64,000 bases of DNA from Fusobacterium necrophorum subsp. necrophorum (GCF_004006635.1 NZ_CP034842.1:2356001-2420000); one strand, 5' to 3'. Counted from the stretch's first letter, positions 20,760-30,611 are shown. The notes: generated by a model not told the origin, from the letters alone. Numbers and translations: made by a program.

Positions 20760-22801
20760 CGATTTTATTTTAGTTCAATCACTTTAAAGTCAAGTGATTG
20801 GAATAATAAAGGAAACTGGGCAGACTTTGAAACAGCAGTTAATAATATAGAGCGTAGTGATTGTGATGGATTGTCTTTTGTACTAAGCATAGAGATCCAT
20901 TTCTTTGTATTGATTTGGATAATCTATCTTGTGATATGAGAGAAAAATTTTTTAGAGATTTTCGTGACACCTATATTGAAATCTCTCAATCCGGCAAAGG
21001 ACTTCACATTTTTGCAAAAGGGGAAATTGCTGACAATTTCAATAACCAAATTGAGAAAGTGGAAATGTATCGAAATAACAGATGTATCGCCATGACCGGG
21101 AATAGCATTGATGAAACATCAAATAACATCATAGATAAGAAAAGCGAGATTGAAAATATTATGAATTCTTTGCACCTAAAAGGAGCGTTAGAGAGCAAAT
21201 AAAAGTATATCAATCAGATAATGACTCATTACCTGATGTACCTGCAATCATAGAACTATGTGTAAGCATAATATAAAAGAGAGAGGGTTATTTGAGGGGA
21301 CTATCTCAAGCGATGATGCCAGTAAAAATGATTTCCTATTACTGCTATTATTGAATAGCTATACACATGATAATGAAGTATTGATGAAAGATATATTTCT
21401 AAAATTTTCCTTAAATCGAATTGATGATAAGAGCAAAAGGAAAAATGAAGCATCTTACATCAAATATTTGGAAGATAGTACAAAAAAAACAATTTATTAT
21501 GATAATCAAAAATATTGGAATTATAACTATTACAGAAAAAGTGTAGGTGATAGTCGTGATTGATTGGTTGAATTTTAATGACGATGAACTGTCGTATTAC
21601 TTTAACAGGGATTTGGAATACACGGATGAGGAACAAAGTAAAGAGTGACACGACCAATATCATTACTGTGTTAATAAATCTATTATTTTGCAAAGAAGAG
21701 CGTATAATAGATGGGACAATTTTCTTTGATACATGCAGCATGACAGTCAGATTTTTCGGAACACTTAAGGGAGAAAAACAGAAAGAAAATGAAATTAGAA
21801 AATGAAATGCCATTTGACAAATCTGTTAGGCATGGAAATAGAAACAGAATGGATGATGCCATAACCTCTATTCTCATAAAGGGGCGGGAAATCTTCCTGC
21901 TATGTATATGAAGTCGCTTGCATATGATAGTGAGAGGCATATTTCAAAATTGCTTCCAAAATATCTTGGAGCGGAAGATACAAGATTAAATGCTTGGATC
22001 ATGGAGCATATGTTAGTCGGCATGGTAAAGAGAGTTTTTATCCCGGATGCAAGTTTGATGAGTTGATGGTTTTTACGGGAATTCAAGGTGTAGGTAAAAT
22101 AAGTTTTATAGAGAAGCTCGCATTGTTTCTCGAATGGTATTGCTCATTAAATAATATCAAAGGTAAGGATGCAATCAGTAATTTTGTAGGAAAAGTTGTA
22201 GTGGAATTGGAAAAATTTGTAGCTCATAGGAATGTGAAAAGTGCTGAGCTAAACTGTTTGTGTCTGCAAGAATAAGCACTGTAAGACTTCCATATGAACG
22301 GTTTTCTTTTGATGTTAAGAGAAATTGTATTTTGATTGCGACTACGAATGATGCGACTTTTTTAGGAGATTTTTCCGGAGAAAGAAGATATTTACTTATG
22401 AAAGTGAATAGCAAAAATATTGAGTTGCCTATCATGTATGATTTAGAAAAGTTTCTCGTATTGGAAACTATCACAAGAGAAGAACATCGCAATATTGTTC
22501 AACATGATTTTGAAGGAGCTATCGCAGAAGTCGTGTATATTTACGAGAATAAACTTCACGATTTCTATTTACCTAAAGAGCTAAGAACGGACTGGATTAT
22601 ATTATCCAAACCCACAAAAGTGAGAATAGACATGTTCAAAACTTTTTGGATTTTATGGAATGGAAATCCATAAAATCAGATACTCCATATTTACTATGCT
22701 ATCCTGAATTTACAAGCAGATATCCTGAAACGAATGAAAAAGTATTTTCGGAATTGATGGCAAATGAATGGAAACTTGAACCATCTGTAAAAAGTAAGTA
22801 A
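20760..22801 (+). pseudogene. Decayed primase / VirE-type replication protein gene
   Basis: Fragments in changing frames line up as one former gene. 20770-21202 resembles the primase-polymerase part (FCIDLDNLS-like region, YIEISQSGKGLHIFAKGEI, CIAMTGNSI). 21258-21563 gives a middle domain (ERGLFEGTISSDDASKNDFL). 21900-22275 carries a degraded virulence-associated E-type ATPase region (AYDSERHISKLLPKYLGAED; FTGIQGVGKISFIEKLALFL, a Walker-A-like loop). 22260-22801 contains FSGERRYLLMKVN and a C-terminal tail ending EWKLEPSVKSK. Several frameshifts and stops separate the pieces. Such proteins are typical of mobilisable islands and phage satellites. Confidence 0.65.
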
Positions 22802-23214
22802 GGTAAGAATTGACAGAGTGGTAAGGGTAAGCAAGAAATTCTATAAGAAAAATGAAAATGCCGATTTTATTGAGGGTAACGCCGAGGACATAGCATTTTA
22901 ATAGTTTTGAAAAAGTCCGCTACCACTACTTTGTTACCGATAAGGCAGGTAGTGAGATAGTGATAGCGACAATTTTTAACTTTTAAATATTTTACCGAAA
23001 TGAAACATAGAGTATTCCTGTGATAGTTAAGAGCATGAAGAAGCTTGCTAAATGGAATGTAACATGAACTTTAATAGCAAGCACAGTAAGTGTGTGTATA
23101 CTTACGGAAAAATTACCTTTGCAATTAAATAAGAGATTTAATTTTAGGCTCATTTTTAAGCTTGTTAGGGAGAACCCTAAGACCCCAAAACTTAATAGAA
23201 GGAGGATATTTTAG
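22802..23214. other. Candidate oriT / mobilisation control region
   Basis: No gene is seen. The region directly upstream of mobC carries three inverted repeats: GCTTGCTA/TAGCAAGC (23043-23050 and 23075-23082), GTAAGT/ACTTAC (23086-23091 and 23100-23105) and TTAGGG/CCCTAA (23165-23170 and 23175-23180). Closely packed inverted repeats beside a relaxosome gene are typical of transfer origins. The sequence AGTGTGTGTATACTT also resembles the nick region of some MobV-type origins. The relaxase gene itself is missing. Confidence 0.35.
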
Positions 23215-23541
23215 ATGGAAAATAGAAAAAGAAATATAAGGTTGAGATTTAATTTAACAGATAAAGAAAAAGAATTATTTGAAAGGAAAAAAGAAGAAAG
23301 CGGAGCAAAAAGTATGAGCCATTTTATACGAAAAACGGTTTTGGAAAAGGAAATTTATGAAGTTAATCTGGAGCCTTTGAGAGATTTATACGGGACATTA
23401 TCCATCGTTACAAGCAACTTAAATCAGATTGCCAAAAGAGTGAATCAGACAGGTGTGATTTATAAAAATGATATTGATGATATGAGGAATCTATTGGGAA
23501 GTTCTCAAAAGAGTTATGGGATATTCATTCGCTGTTATTGA
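23215..23541 (+). CDS. mobC: MobC-like relaxosome protein (C-terminus probably frameshifted)
   Basis: The 108-residue protein has the MobC pattern: a basic N-terminal ribbon-helix-helix segment (RLRFNLTDKEKELFERKKEE, then SHFIRKTVLE) followed by LYGTLSIVTSNLNQIAKRVNQTG, the motif by which these proteins assist a relaxase at oriT. The end (SSQKSYGIFIRCY) does not look like the usual C-terminus and is followed by a G6 run, so it may have been altered by a frameshift. No relaxase follows, hence self-mobilisation appears lost. AGGAGG precedes the ATG. Confidence 0.65.
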   Translation: MENRKRNIRLRFNLTDKEKELFERKKEESGAKSMSHFIRKTVLEKEIYEVNLEPLRDLYGTLSIVTSNLNQIAKRVNQTGVIYKNDIDDMRNLLGSSQKSYGIFIRCY

Positions 23542-23669
23542 AGAGGGGGGAACGATTTAGCGGATTTGTAACATCATCAGTCTCCAAATTTAATACTTTA
23601 AAAATAAGGATAAAAATTTTATTATATTTGTAAAATAACTTCACGAACTTGTAATTAAGAGGTAAATGT

Positions 23670-23879
23670 ATGAAAGTCAGTTATAATGGATTATGGAAAG
23701 TTTTAATAGATAAGAATATGAACAAAAAAGATTTGGCGAATGCTTGTGAATTATCTCCTGCAACCATATCTAAAATGGGCAGAGGAGAGTTTGTTAGCAT
23801 GGAAGTTTTATATCGTATTGGGACTAAGTTAGATGTTGATTTTGGTGATATGGTTTCGATTATAGAACAAAAGAAATAA
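23670..23879 (+). CDS. Short Cro/CI-type helix-turn-helix regulator
   Basis: The 69-residue protein is a single XRE-family domain: NKKDLANACELSPATISKMG (about residues 18-37) is the DNA-binding helix-turn-helix and the rest (MEVLYRIGTKLDVDFGDMVS) completes the five-helix fold. Such one-domain regulators are common in mobilisable elements and usually control the element's own genes. AAGAGGTAA precedes the ATG. Its operator is not evident. Confidence 0.8.
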   Translation: MKVSYNGLWKVLIDKNMNKKDLANACELSPATISKMGRGEFVSMEVLYRIGTKLDVDFGDMVSIIEQKK

Positions 23880-24033
23880 ACAAAATTTGAGGTGCCAAAA
23901 TGGAATCTCAAGTTAAAAGAATAAGCTTGAGGTAATAGACTTCAATTTCAAGATGAATGAACTGGTCGCAAAATGCGACCTCAAGATAGGTTATAATTGA
24001 CCGGTAACAGGTTGTGATCGGTTTAAAGAGAAG
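23880..24033 (+). repeat. ORF6N-gene-like fragments and palindrome
   Basis: GAGGTGCCAAAATGGAATCT (23890 on) and GGTCGCAAAATGCGACC (23964-23980, a near-complete palindrome) are variants of a segment inside the downstream ORF6N gene (GAGGTGCCAAAATGTCACCT, from 24261). The short frames here (NELVAKCDLK, for example) look like alternative versions of the same ORF6N region. The stretch may be the remains of recombined ORF6N genes. Confidence 0.35.
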
Positions 24034-24942
24034 ATGGAGGTATTTATGGCAGAAGATAAAAATCTTGTCATTGCTCAAAAAAATAGAGAAATACAGAATA
24101 TGATTTATACCATTAGAGACAAGCAAGTGATGATAGACAGTGACTTAGCTATGCTATATCAAGTTGAAACAAAGTATTTAAACAGGCAAAGAAGCAGAAA
24201 TGCCGATAGATTTCCAGATGATTTTTGCTTTCAATTGACTAAAGAAGAGTATGAATTTTTGAGGTGCCAAAATGTCACCTCAAAAAAAGAAAGTGGTTCA
24301 GGTGGCAGAAGATATATGCCATATGTTTTTACAGAGCAAGGTATTGCTATGCTTTCCGCTGTTCTTAAAAGCGATGTGGCAGTGGAAGTCAGTATTAAAA
24401 TCATGAATAGCTTTGTGGAGATGAGAAGATTTCTTCTTTCAAACAAAGAGATGTTTGCTCGTCTCGATAGAGTTGAGTTAAAACAATTGGAAACAGATAA
24501 GAAGCTGGAAGAGGTATTTAATTATATAGCGACCAATACTGAAGTAAAACAAAATATCTTTTTTGATGGGCAAATATATGATGCATTCAGCTTTATTGTA
24601 GGGCTTATCCAAAAGGCTAAGAAAGAAATCATCCTGATTGACAACTATGTGGATATCAATACCTTAAACATTCTGTGTAAGAAAAATCAGGGTGTGAATG
24701 TTGTCATTGCTACAGCAAGAAAGGGCGGCTTATCAGCGAAAGATATAGCTAAATTTAATGCTCAATATCCAAAACTATCAGTTAAAACTATTACGGATTT
24801 CCATGATAGATTTTTAATCATAGATAAAACAGAAGTCTATCATATTGGCGCTTCTATAAAAGACGCAGGTAAAAAGAGTTTTGGCATTACGAAGATAGAA
24901 GATAAGGACTTGATTCAAAGTCTGGTAAATAAAGTGAAGTAG
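24034..24942 (+). CDS. ORF6N-domain protein with PLD-like C-terminus
   Basis: The 302-residue protein has an N-terminal ORF6N domain (IYTIRDKQVMIDSDLAMLYQ, about residues 16-35; then LNRQRSRNADRFPDDFCFQL and RYMPYVFTEQGIAMLSAVL), a DNA-binding module common in phages and islands, and a C-terminal region (about 170-300) with FHDRFLIIDKTEVYHIGASI, a phospholipase-D-like motif with H-D-R in place of H-x-K. It is of the RhuM-like type. It ends 3 bases before the type III methylase, a pairing often seen in such systems, but its role there is not established. Confidence 0.75.
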   Translation: MEVFMAEDKNLVIAQKNREIQNMIYTIRDKQVMIDSDLAMLYQVETKYLNRQRSRNADRFPDDFCFQLTKEEYEFLRCQNVTSKKESGSGGRRYMPYVFTEQGIAMLSAVLKSDVAVEVSIKIMNSFVEMRRFLLSNKEMFARLDRVELKQLETDKKLEEVFNYIATNTEVKQNIFFDGQIYDAFSFIVGLIQKAKKEIILIDNYVDINTLNILCKKNQGVNVVIATARKGGLSAKDIAKFNAQYPKLSVKTITDFHDRFLIIDKTEVYHIGASIKDAGKKSFGITKIEDKDLIQSLVNKVK

Positions 24943-24945
24943 AGG

Positions 24946-26504
24946 ATGGCAAATTTATCTAAAATTAAACATGAAAAAATGCTTGAATATCTTGAAAAAT
25001 TAAAAGAAATCAATAACGATGATGAAAATATCCGCGCTATTACAGAGATTGAAAATGCCCTTAATGAAAAGAAATATGGGCTTGTATGGGAAGAACACTC
25101 TAAAAAAGTCGATGAAATGTTGGAATATAATATCCGAATCTTTGTAGAAGATGAGACAAGAAAAATCATAGCAAATGAAAATGAAGCATATAACTTTTTA
25201 CTTGAAGGAGATAATCTTCATTCACTAAAGCTTTTGGAGAAGACACATAAGGGTAAGATTGATGTTATTTATATTGATCCGCCATATAATACGGGGAAAG
25301 AATTTGTATATAATGACTAATAGTAACTTCCGATAGTTATAGACATTCGAAATGGCTTTCGTTTATGTATTCTAGATTAAAAATTGCAAAAGAGTTATTA
25401 CATGCTAAAGGTGTAATATTTTTGAGCATTGATGATAATGAATTTTCACAATTAAAAATGTTATGTGATGAGATTTTTGATGAGAATAACAATGTTGCAA
25501 ATTTTTGTATTATTAGAGCAGAAGGTGGCGGAATGGCTAAACAAGTGATAAAAGGACATGATTATTGTCTTGTTTATGCGAAAGATATTTTTTCTTTTTC
25601 ACCATTAGCTAAAGAAAAAGATATTAGAGGAAAAATTGTAGAGAAGGATAAAATCAAGTATTGGATACAAGAGGATTGGCTGCGAAAAGAATTTGGTAAA
25701 TATGGAAATTGCCATTATGAAGAGGTTTTACAGTATAAAGGAGAAAAAGTAAAAAAAGAAATTGATGAAGGATTAAAAAATGGAGAATATGTACTGATTC
25801 CTAAATCTAACGGAATGAATATTGTTGGGAAGTTAAGACGATTAGACAAAGATAGCTCCAAGTTTTATTCAATATTAAAGCATCTCAATAAAAGCGGGGC
25901 AAATGAATTAAAAGAATTAAAAGTTGAATTTGATTATCCGAAACCATCTTCTTTAATAAAAGAACTAGTTAGTGGTGCTACATTTTTTTCGGATAGAAAA
26001 GAAGCAATTGTTCTTGACTTCTTTGCTGGTAGTGGTACTACAGGTCATGCTGTAATGCAGCTCAATAAAGAAGATGGTGGAAATCGCAAATATATTCTTT
26101 GCACGAATAATGAAAACAATATTTGTGAGGAAGTTACTTATCAAAGACTTAAGAATATTCAGGAAGAACTACCACATAATCTGAAATACTATAAGACGGA
26201 GTTTATACCAAAATTCTCTAACGATGAGGAAAGTATCTCAGAGAAGATGATGGAGCATATTAGAGAACTAATTGAACTTGAATATGCTATTGAAATTGAT
26301 GGTAAAAAATATATCGTCCTTAATGATGAAGAAGAATTAGATGAAGCCATATCCAAAATTGAAAATGATGGAAAATTATTTGTGCGTTCGGGCATATTCC
26401 TATCACGGAGTAATCAACGAATACTTGAAGAAAAGGGAGTCAGTATCATTGAAATTCCGGAATACTATTTCAGAGAAGAACTAAAGGAGGTTGGCGAGCT
26501 ATGA
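24946..26504 (+). pseudogene. mod: Type III DNA methyltransferase (mod), frameshifted
   Basis: The first part (24946-25320, 124 residues) ends soon after the catalytic motif IDPPYNTGKEFVYND (DPPY at 111-114). The second part, in another frame, continues YRHSKWLSFMYSRLKIAKELL and then IFLSIDDNEFSQLKMLCDEIF, with the AdoMet-binding motif VLDFFAGSGTTGHAV later on (about 26013-26055). Together they make a beta-class type III Mod. A few bases have been lost or gained near 25310-25330, and the middle recognition region is short for the family. Unless read by frameshifting, the enzyme should be inactive. It overlaps res by 4 bases. Confidence 0.8.
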
Positions 26505-27241
26505 TAGATATTAAACTTAAAAATTTTCAAGAAGATGCCGTTGACTTCTTATTTAGCAAAACAACTGACAGCAATTCCAAACCTAAGATTGTTATGCAGA
26601 GTCCGACAGGCTCCGGCAAGACGATTATTTTGGTAGCCTATATTGAAAAATATCTTGATTTTCATAGAGATTGTGTAGTTTGTTGGTTTTGTCCGGGAAA
26701 GGGAGAACTTGAAGAGCAATCGAAAGAAAAGATGGAACGCTTTGCATCGACTCTAAAGACCGGCAACGTATTTGATATTTTGAATACGGGATTTGAAAGT
26801 GCGACTACCTACTTTATTAACTGGGAGACGATTACAAAAAAAGATAATACCGCCATAAGAGATAGCGAAAGGAAAAATCTGTTTGAACGAATTAGTGAAG
26901 CTCATAATCGAAACTTAAATTTTATTGTCATTATTGATGAAGAACATCAGAATAATACTTCAAAGGCAGACGATATTATCTCAAGCATCAATGCAAAATA
27001 TGAAATTCGTGTATCAGCAACATCGAATAAAAGGGTTGTTGGGGAATTTTATGAAATCCCAGAGATTGATGTAATAAACGAAGGACTTATTACAAGATTT
27101 ATGTATATTAATGATGGACTCGATATCGCTCACGTTGAAAATACATTGCATGAAACGGATGTTTTGTTAGAGAAGGCAAATTTCTCAGTACACAACAAAC
27201 GAAAAGCCTTTATTTTGAACGGTTTTGGATATATTGAATAG
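26501..27241 (+). pseudogene. res: Type III restriction subunit (res), truncated
   Basis: This 246-residue fragment is the N-terminal part of a type III Res helicase-nuclease. It has Walker A SPTGSGKT (about residues 34-41), the DEEH-type motif VIIDEEHQNN (near 146) and RVSATSNKR. Full-length Res is several times longer and ends with an endonuclease domain, missing here. The frame runs out with an unrelated-looking tail (KAFILNGFGYIE) 12 bases before the candidate attachment repeat at 27253, suggesting the gene was cut by recombination at the island end. Confidence 0.8.
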
Positions 27242-27252
27242 TAGAAAAAGAA

Positions 27253-27263
27253 GAGTGGGAATA
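27253..27263 (+). other. Candidate attachment site (copy of guaA 3' end)
   Basis: GAGTGGGAATA is identical to the last bases of guaA (17962-17972). It lies just after the truncated res gene and would mark the right end of a 9.3-kb element. The flanking ATAACAG is also nearly shared by the third, weaker copy at 29813. Confidence 0.45.
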
Positions 27264-27339
27264 ACAGTATCAAATAGTTTTTTAAAATAAACCATTGAAT
27301 ATACAGTGTTTCAGCGATTTGCGGGAGTAAAAAACTCTT

Positions 27340-27495
27340 GGGTGATACTATTTTGATACTAAAAAGCTGAAAAAGTAGGTTCGAAAGAGAGTTGTTGAAT
27401 TGAGCGAGCTTTATGAGCGAACCTTCTTGACCGAGGAGCAATAAGATCGGCAAAACATTTAGAAAGCCTTCCATCGTTTTGGTGGAAGGCTTTTG
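27340..27495 (+). repeat. Diverged repeat with terminator, copy 1
   Basis: The segment from TACTATTTTGATACTAAAAA to the hairpin AAAGCCTTCC/GGAAGGCTTT (27463-27494, T-tailed) recurs in diverged form at 29474-29590. The hairpin is a good intrinsic terminator. The segment probably comes from the end of a mobile element that has left two scars. Confidence 0.55.
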
Positions 27496-27541
27496 TGGAA
27501 ATAGGGATTGATTATAATTTTAAAGAAATGGAGGATAGTAA

Positions 27542-28309
27542 ATGAAGGAGTATATGTTGCGAAATAGTAGATATAAAATAAGATATTTTGATTTTAAAGC
27601 TGAGAAAACACCTATTTTGTTTATTCATGGTCTTGGATGTGCAGGTTCATTTGATTATGTAGATGTAGCTTTCCAAAAAGTTTTAAAAGACAATAGGAAA
27701 ATAGTAGTTGATTTATTGGGTGCAGGTTACAGTGATAAACCAAAAGATTTTATATATAGTGTTAAGGCACATGCAAAATATCTAAATGAATTTATAGAAG
27801 ATATTGGTCTAAAAAAAGTAATAATTTACGGTCATAGCTTAGGCGGTGCAATAGCCATAGAACTTTGTAACTTGTGTGGTGATATAGTCGAAAAATTGAT
27901 ACTTAATGAACCTAACTTGGAGCCTAGTAAGAAAGGGGCTGCAAGTTGGGATTTTGCTCAGTTAAACAGTAAAAATTTAGAATCAGAGATGTTACTGAAA
28001 ATTGAAAAATATGAAAGTGAAGGAAATACTATGTGGATCTCAACTTTAAGAAATTGGCTTCCTAAAGCAGCATATGATATTTCACAAGATGCAGTATATG
28101 GCGGTGAACCTTCATGGAAAACAATTCTCTTTAATTTAGATTTACCGAAATGCTTTATATTTGGAGAAAAATCATTACCAGATGAAGATTATGATGAACT
28201 TCAGTGTAAACATGAAGATATTATAATTGTTGAGAATGCAGGACATTCGATGGCATGGGAAAATTCGGCAGATTTAGCATTTACCATAAAGAATTGTATT
28301 ATGCGATAA
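27542..28309 (+). CDS. Alpha/beta-fold hydrolase
   Basis: The 255-residue protein has the full alpha/beta-hydrolase layout: oxyanion-loop LFIHGLGCAG (about residues 26-35), nucleophile elbow YGHSLGGA with Ser99, a likely acid in IFGEKSLPDED and the catalytic histidine in VENAGHSMAWEN. It may be an esterase or a C-C hydrolase; the substrate is unknown. It stands alone between the truncated res gene and an IS481-like remnant, so it was probably carried in by the island. AAATGGAGGAT precedes the ATG. Confidence 0.78.
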   Translation: MKEYMLRNSRYKIRYFDFKAEKTPILFIHGLGCAGSFDYVDVAFQKVLKDNRKIVVDLLGAGYSDKPKDFIYSVKAHAKYLNEFIEDIGLKKVIIYGHSLGGAIAIELCNLCGDIVEKLILNEPNLEPSKKGAASWDFAQLNSKNLESEMLLKIEKYESEGNTMWISTLRNWLPKAAYDISQDAVYGGEPSWKTILFNLDLPKCFIFGEKSLPDEDYDELQCKHEDIIIVENAGHSMAWENSADLAFTIKNCIMR

Positions 28310-28356
28310 TACATATGTGACAAAAGAATAAAAAAATAGAAGAGATTCTGCTATAC

Positions 28357-29012
28357 TGTAAGTCTACCACAACTACACAAAGGAGAACTCCTTCTATGAG
28401 AACTAGTATACCAGAAGAAATAAGACTTCGTAAATGAATATTGAATATGCCATCAAAATAAATAATAATGCGAAAGCTGCTACTCGTTATCACACTTCTC
28501 GACAACAAGTTAAGCGTTGGAGAGACCGTTATGATGGGACCATTCACTCCTTTCTACTTAAAAGTCGAAGACCAATGATTCGTAAGCATAAAATGGGAAG
28601 AGAAAAGAAGAAAAAAGCTGGGTAAAGAGCAAATATCAAAAGAAAGAAACAACCTATCCTGGACAAAGAGTACAGATAGATTTAAAATACATTCCGAGAA
28701 ATTCTATCCGATTTGGTTTGGCAGATTAAAATTTCTATCAGATTACAGCTATTGATGAATATACGCGCAAAAGAGTTTTAAAAGTAGTAGAAGAAAAAAG
28801 AAGCTATGAAACTTCTTTGTTTTTAGAAGGACTGGACGAAAAATTGGGATTTCAAGTGGAAGTGATACAAACAGATAATAGAAAAGAGTTCACGAATGAT
28901 AGCAAAGAACAATTTAGTGCATTTGAATTAGAGTTGTCCAAGCGCTCAATTGTGCATGAAAGAATATGACCTTATTCTCCCTGGCAGAATGGGAAAGAGC
29001 ATCGATTTCATC
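28357..29012 (+). pseudogene. Degenerate IS481-like transposase
   Basis: After an ATG at 28396, broken frames give AATRYHTSRQQVKRWRDRYD (helix-turn-helix), then YPGQRVQIDLKYIP, FYQITAIDEYTRKRVL and VEVIQTDNRKEFTND, and PYSPWQNGKEHRFHR, which are the DDE integrase-core landmarks of IS481/IS3-like transposases (glutamate context altered). Several stops and frameshifts are present. TGTAAGTCTACCACAACT at 28357 may be the element's left end. The right end is fused to unrelated sequence. Confidence 0.7.
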
Positions 29013-29253
29013 GATTACTTGGCAGTATATAAATGATAATTCACTCAATAGTCCTAAATATGCTGGATACGGTAAAGATAGAGATAAGTATAAAAAGTGG
29101 TTCCAAGATAATGAATCTTGGATAGATTCTTTAAATGTTTTTGAGTTTTGGAGTCGTGATAATAAGGAAATGCTTGATAGCTTTATTGATGATTTTATTA
29201 TAGCGTATAATTCTATTGCTGAACGAAATTTTTATATTCATATAGAACGGTAA
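29010..29253 (+). other. Unrecognised gene tail joined to IS remnant
   Basis: A frame starting in the IS481-like remnant continues into about 80 residues with good coding character (NSPKYAGYGKDRDKYKKWFQ, then SLNVFEFWSRDNKEMLDSFI), ending at 29253. It looks like the C-terminal part of a protein whose 5' portion was removed by the insertion. I do not recognise the family. Confidence 0.4.
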
Positions 29254-29473
29254 TTATTGTAATTCATATTGTGCTTGCAGTATGCTTGCAAAAAATCGAA
29301 TAAACAGCAATAAAATAATAATAAGACTAAATCTGATAGCGAAAACATTGATTTTACACCATTTATATAAAATGATATTAATGGACATGTCGAGTGGAAA
29401 GGATAGTAACAAATATGTTTCTGCAGACAAACCCTTGAAAATATGGATTTATGAGTATAGAAATCTCTTATAG

Positions 29474-29590
29474 TAATACTACTTTGATATTAAAAAATTG
29501 AAAAAGTAAATTTGAAAGGGAATTGTTGAATTTAGGTAAATTGTTTAGAAAGCTTTCCATCATTTTATGGTGGGAGGCTTTTGTGAAGAT
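29474..29590 (+). repeat. Diverged repeat with terminator, copy 2
   Basis: It matches 27340-27495 in order (TACTACTTTGATATTAAAAA, GAATTGTTGAATTTAGG, then hairpin AAAGCTTTCCATC/GGTGGGAGGCTTTT at about 29548-29583). It is shorter by a block found only in copy 1. Confidence 0.5.
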
Positions 29591-29897
29591 TGAGTTTACT
29601 AAATTTGTATTTGTAGAAAATAAAGTTTTTATTATAGCGTATTGTCTTGCAGAGCATGGGTTAGCACCAAAGAGAGCACAATACTACTTATAACATTTTT
29701 TTAATTGAATATATAAAATATGTTATTGAAAAAAAAGGAAATAAGAATATGGGGAAAACAAAGAAACATGCTTTTGATGCACTAAATATAATTTGGAATT
29801 GTATTATAAATCTGAGTGGGAACGTAACAGGCGATGTTCTTCTAACCAATACGCTTTAATGACTGTTTATTTCTGAATAACATCAGCTCCAAGTTTA
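29591..29897. other. Non-coding or decayed stretch with third att-like repeat
   Basis: There is no supported gene. TGAGTGGGAA at 29813-29822 matches the guaA 3' end (17961-17970) and is followed by CGTAACAG, compared with TAACAG at the second copy, so it may be a decayed attachment site. A short frame around 29750-29850 (KKHAFDALNIIWN) is not recognised. Confidence 0.3.
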
Positions 29898-30062
29898 TTA
29901 CGGATAATTGGAGATAGAATCTTGTTTTTCTTTCCACAGTAAAATATTCTCCGGAAAGAGTCGTTTTAACTCTCTGGCAATGGTAGAATAGTTTTCTTTT
30001 TTTGTTAATTTACTCATAAAAGACTGCATCTCCAAAATCTCGTGTCCAAGATTATGGGTGTA
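29898..30062 (-). mobile_element. IS3-like element, 5' end remnant
   Basis: Read on the minus strand, TACACCCATAATCTTGGACA (from 30062) and a following MSKLTKKE start at 30017 match the IS3-like end at 1-123. After about eight residues the reading frame leaves the transposase pattern and stops at 29898. Only the terminal 100 bases or so of the element appear to remain. Confidence 0.5.
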
Positions 30063-30066
30063 GTTT

Positions 30067-30200
30067 GGTTTATATTTTAAAAGTGTGAAAGATGTGATAT
30101 AATATTTATATTAGGTATGACATTATAATAAGCAAATATATTGAAACATAAACTTTAGAATTAAAAGAAAAATATGCTGATATGATTGTGTGAAAGAGAT
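30067..30200 (+). pseudogene. 5' remnant of an AlbA_2/Schlafen-type gene, copy 1
   Basis: This stretch (TGATATAAT promoter-like box, then a decayed frame) is homologous to 42166-42300. The better-preserved copy reads KYVESETLELKGKYTDTI, resembling the start of AlbA_2-domain (divergent AAA-4) proteins such as the ESETLELK opening. Both copies stop making sense after about 25 codons. One lies before cas6, the other before the leader of the long CRISPR array. Confidence 0.4.
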
Positions 30201-30545
30201 AGGACATTTTTTTACAGGAGAATTCTTGTTGAAAACAGTATTGGAACTATTTTTCATAAAAATATGAGAACTGTATAAGGGAAAAATAATGTTAGTAGTT
30301 CTATGAAAGCAGCTATATATCCTAAAAAAGAAAGTAAAATTTATTATTTTATAACAATAGACTTAAAACTCAGAAACCATATAGATTTTTTATTTTAATA
30401 GAATCAAACTGAAATATAAAAGTGGGATATAATATGGTAAATTTTTTTTAATAGAAACATAGTGAAAACTTAGCATAGAATTAGCTATTAGACTATATTT
30501 TATTTAGAACACAGAAGAAATAAGGTAATTTTTCAGATTATAGTA
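30201..30545. other. AT-rich spacer upstream of the cas operon
   Basis: No coding frame is convincing here. The stretch is highly A/T-rich and separates the AlbA_2-like remnant from the cas promoter. Confidence 0.4.
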
Positions 30546-30608
30546 TTGACTTATTATAAACCAGTGGGTTGTAATATGAAAAATATTTAATTCTACCAAA
30601 GGAGGTTT
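30546..30608 (+). promoter_or_regulatory. Probable cas operon promoter and ribosome site
   Basis: TTGACT (30546-30551) and TGTAAT (30570-30575) are 18 bases apart. AAAGGAGGTT follows at about 30599, 4-5 bases before the cas6 ATG, an almost perfect Shine-Dalgarno match. Confidence 0.45.
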
Positions 30609-30611
30609 AGC

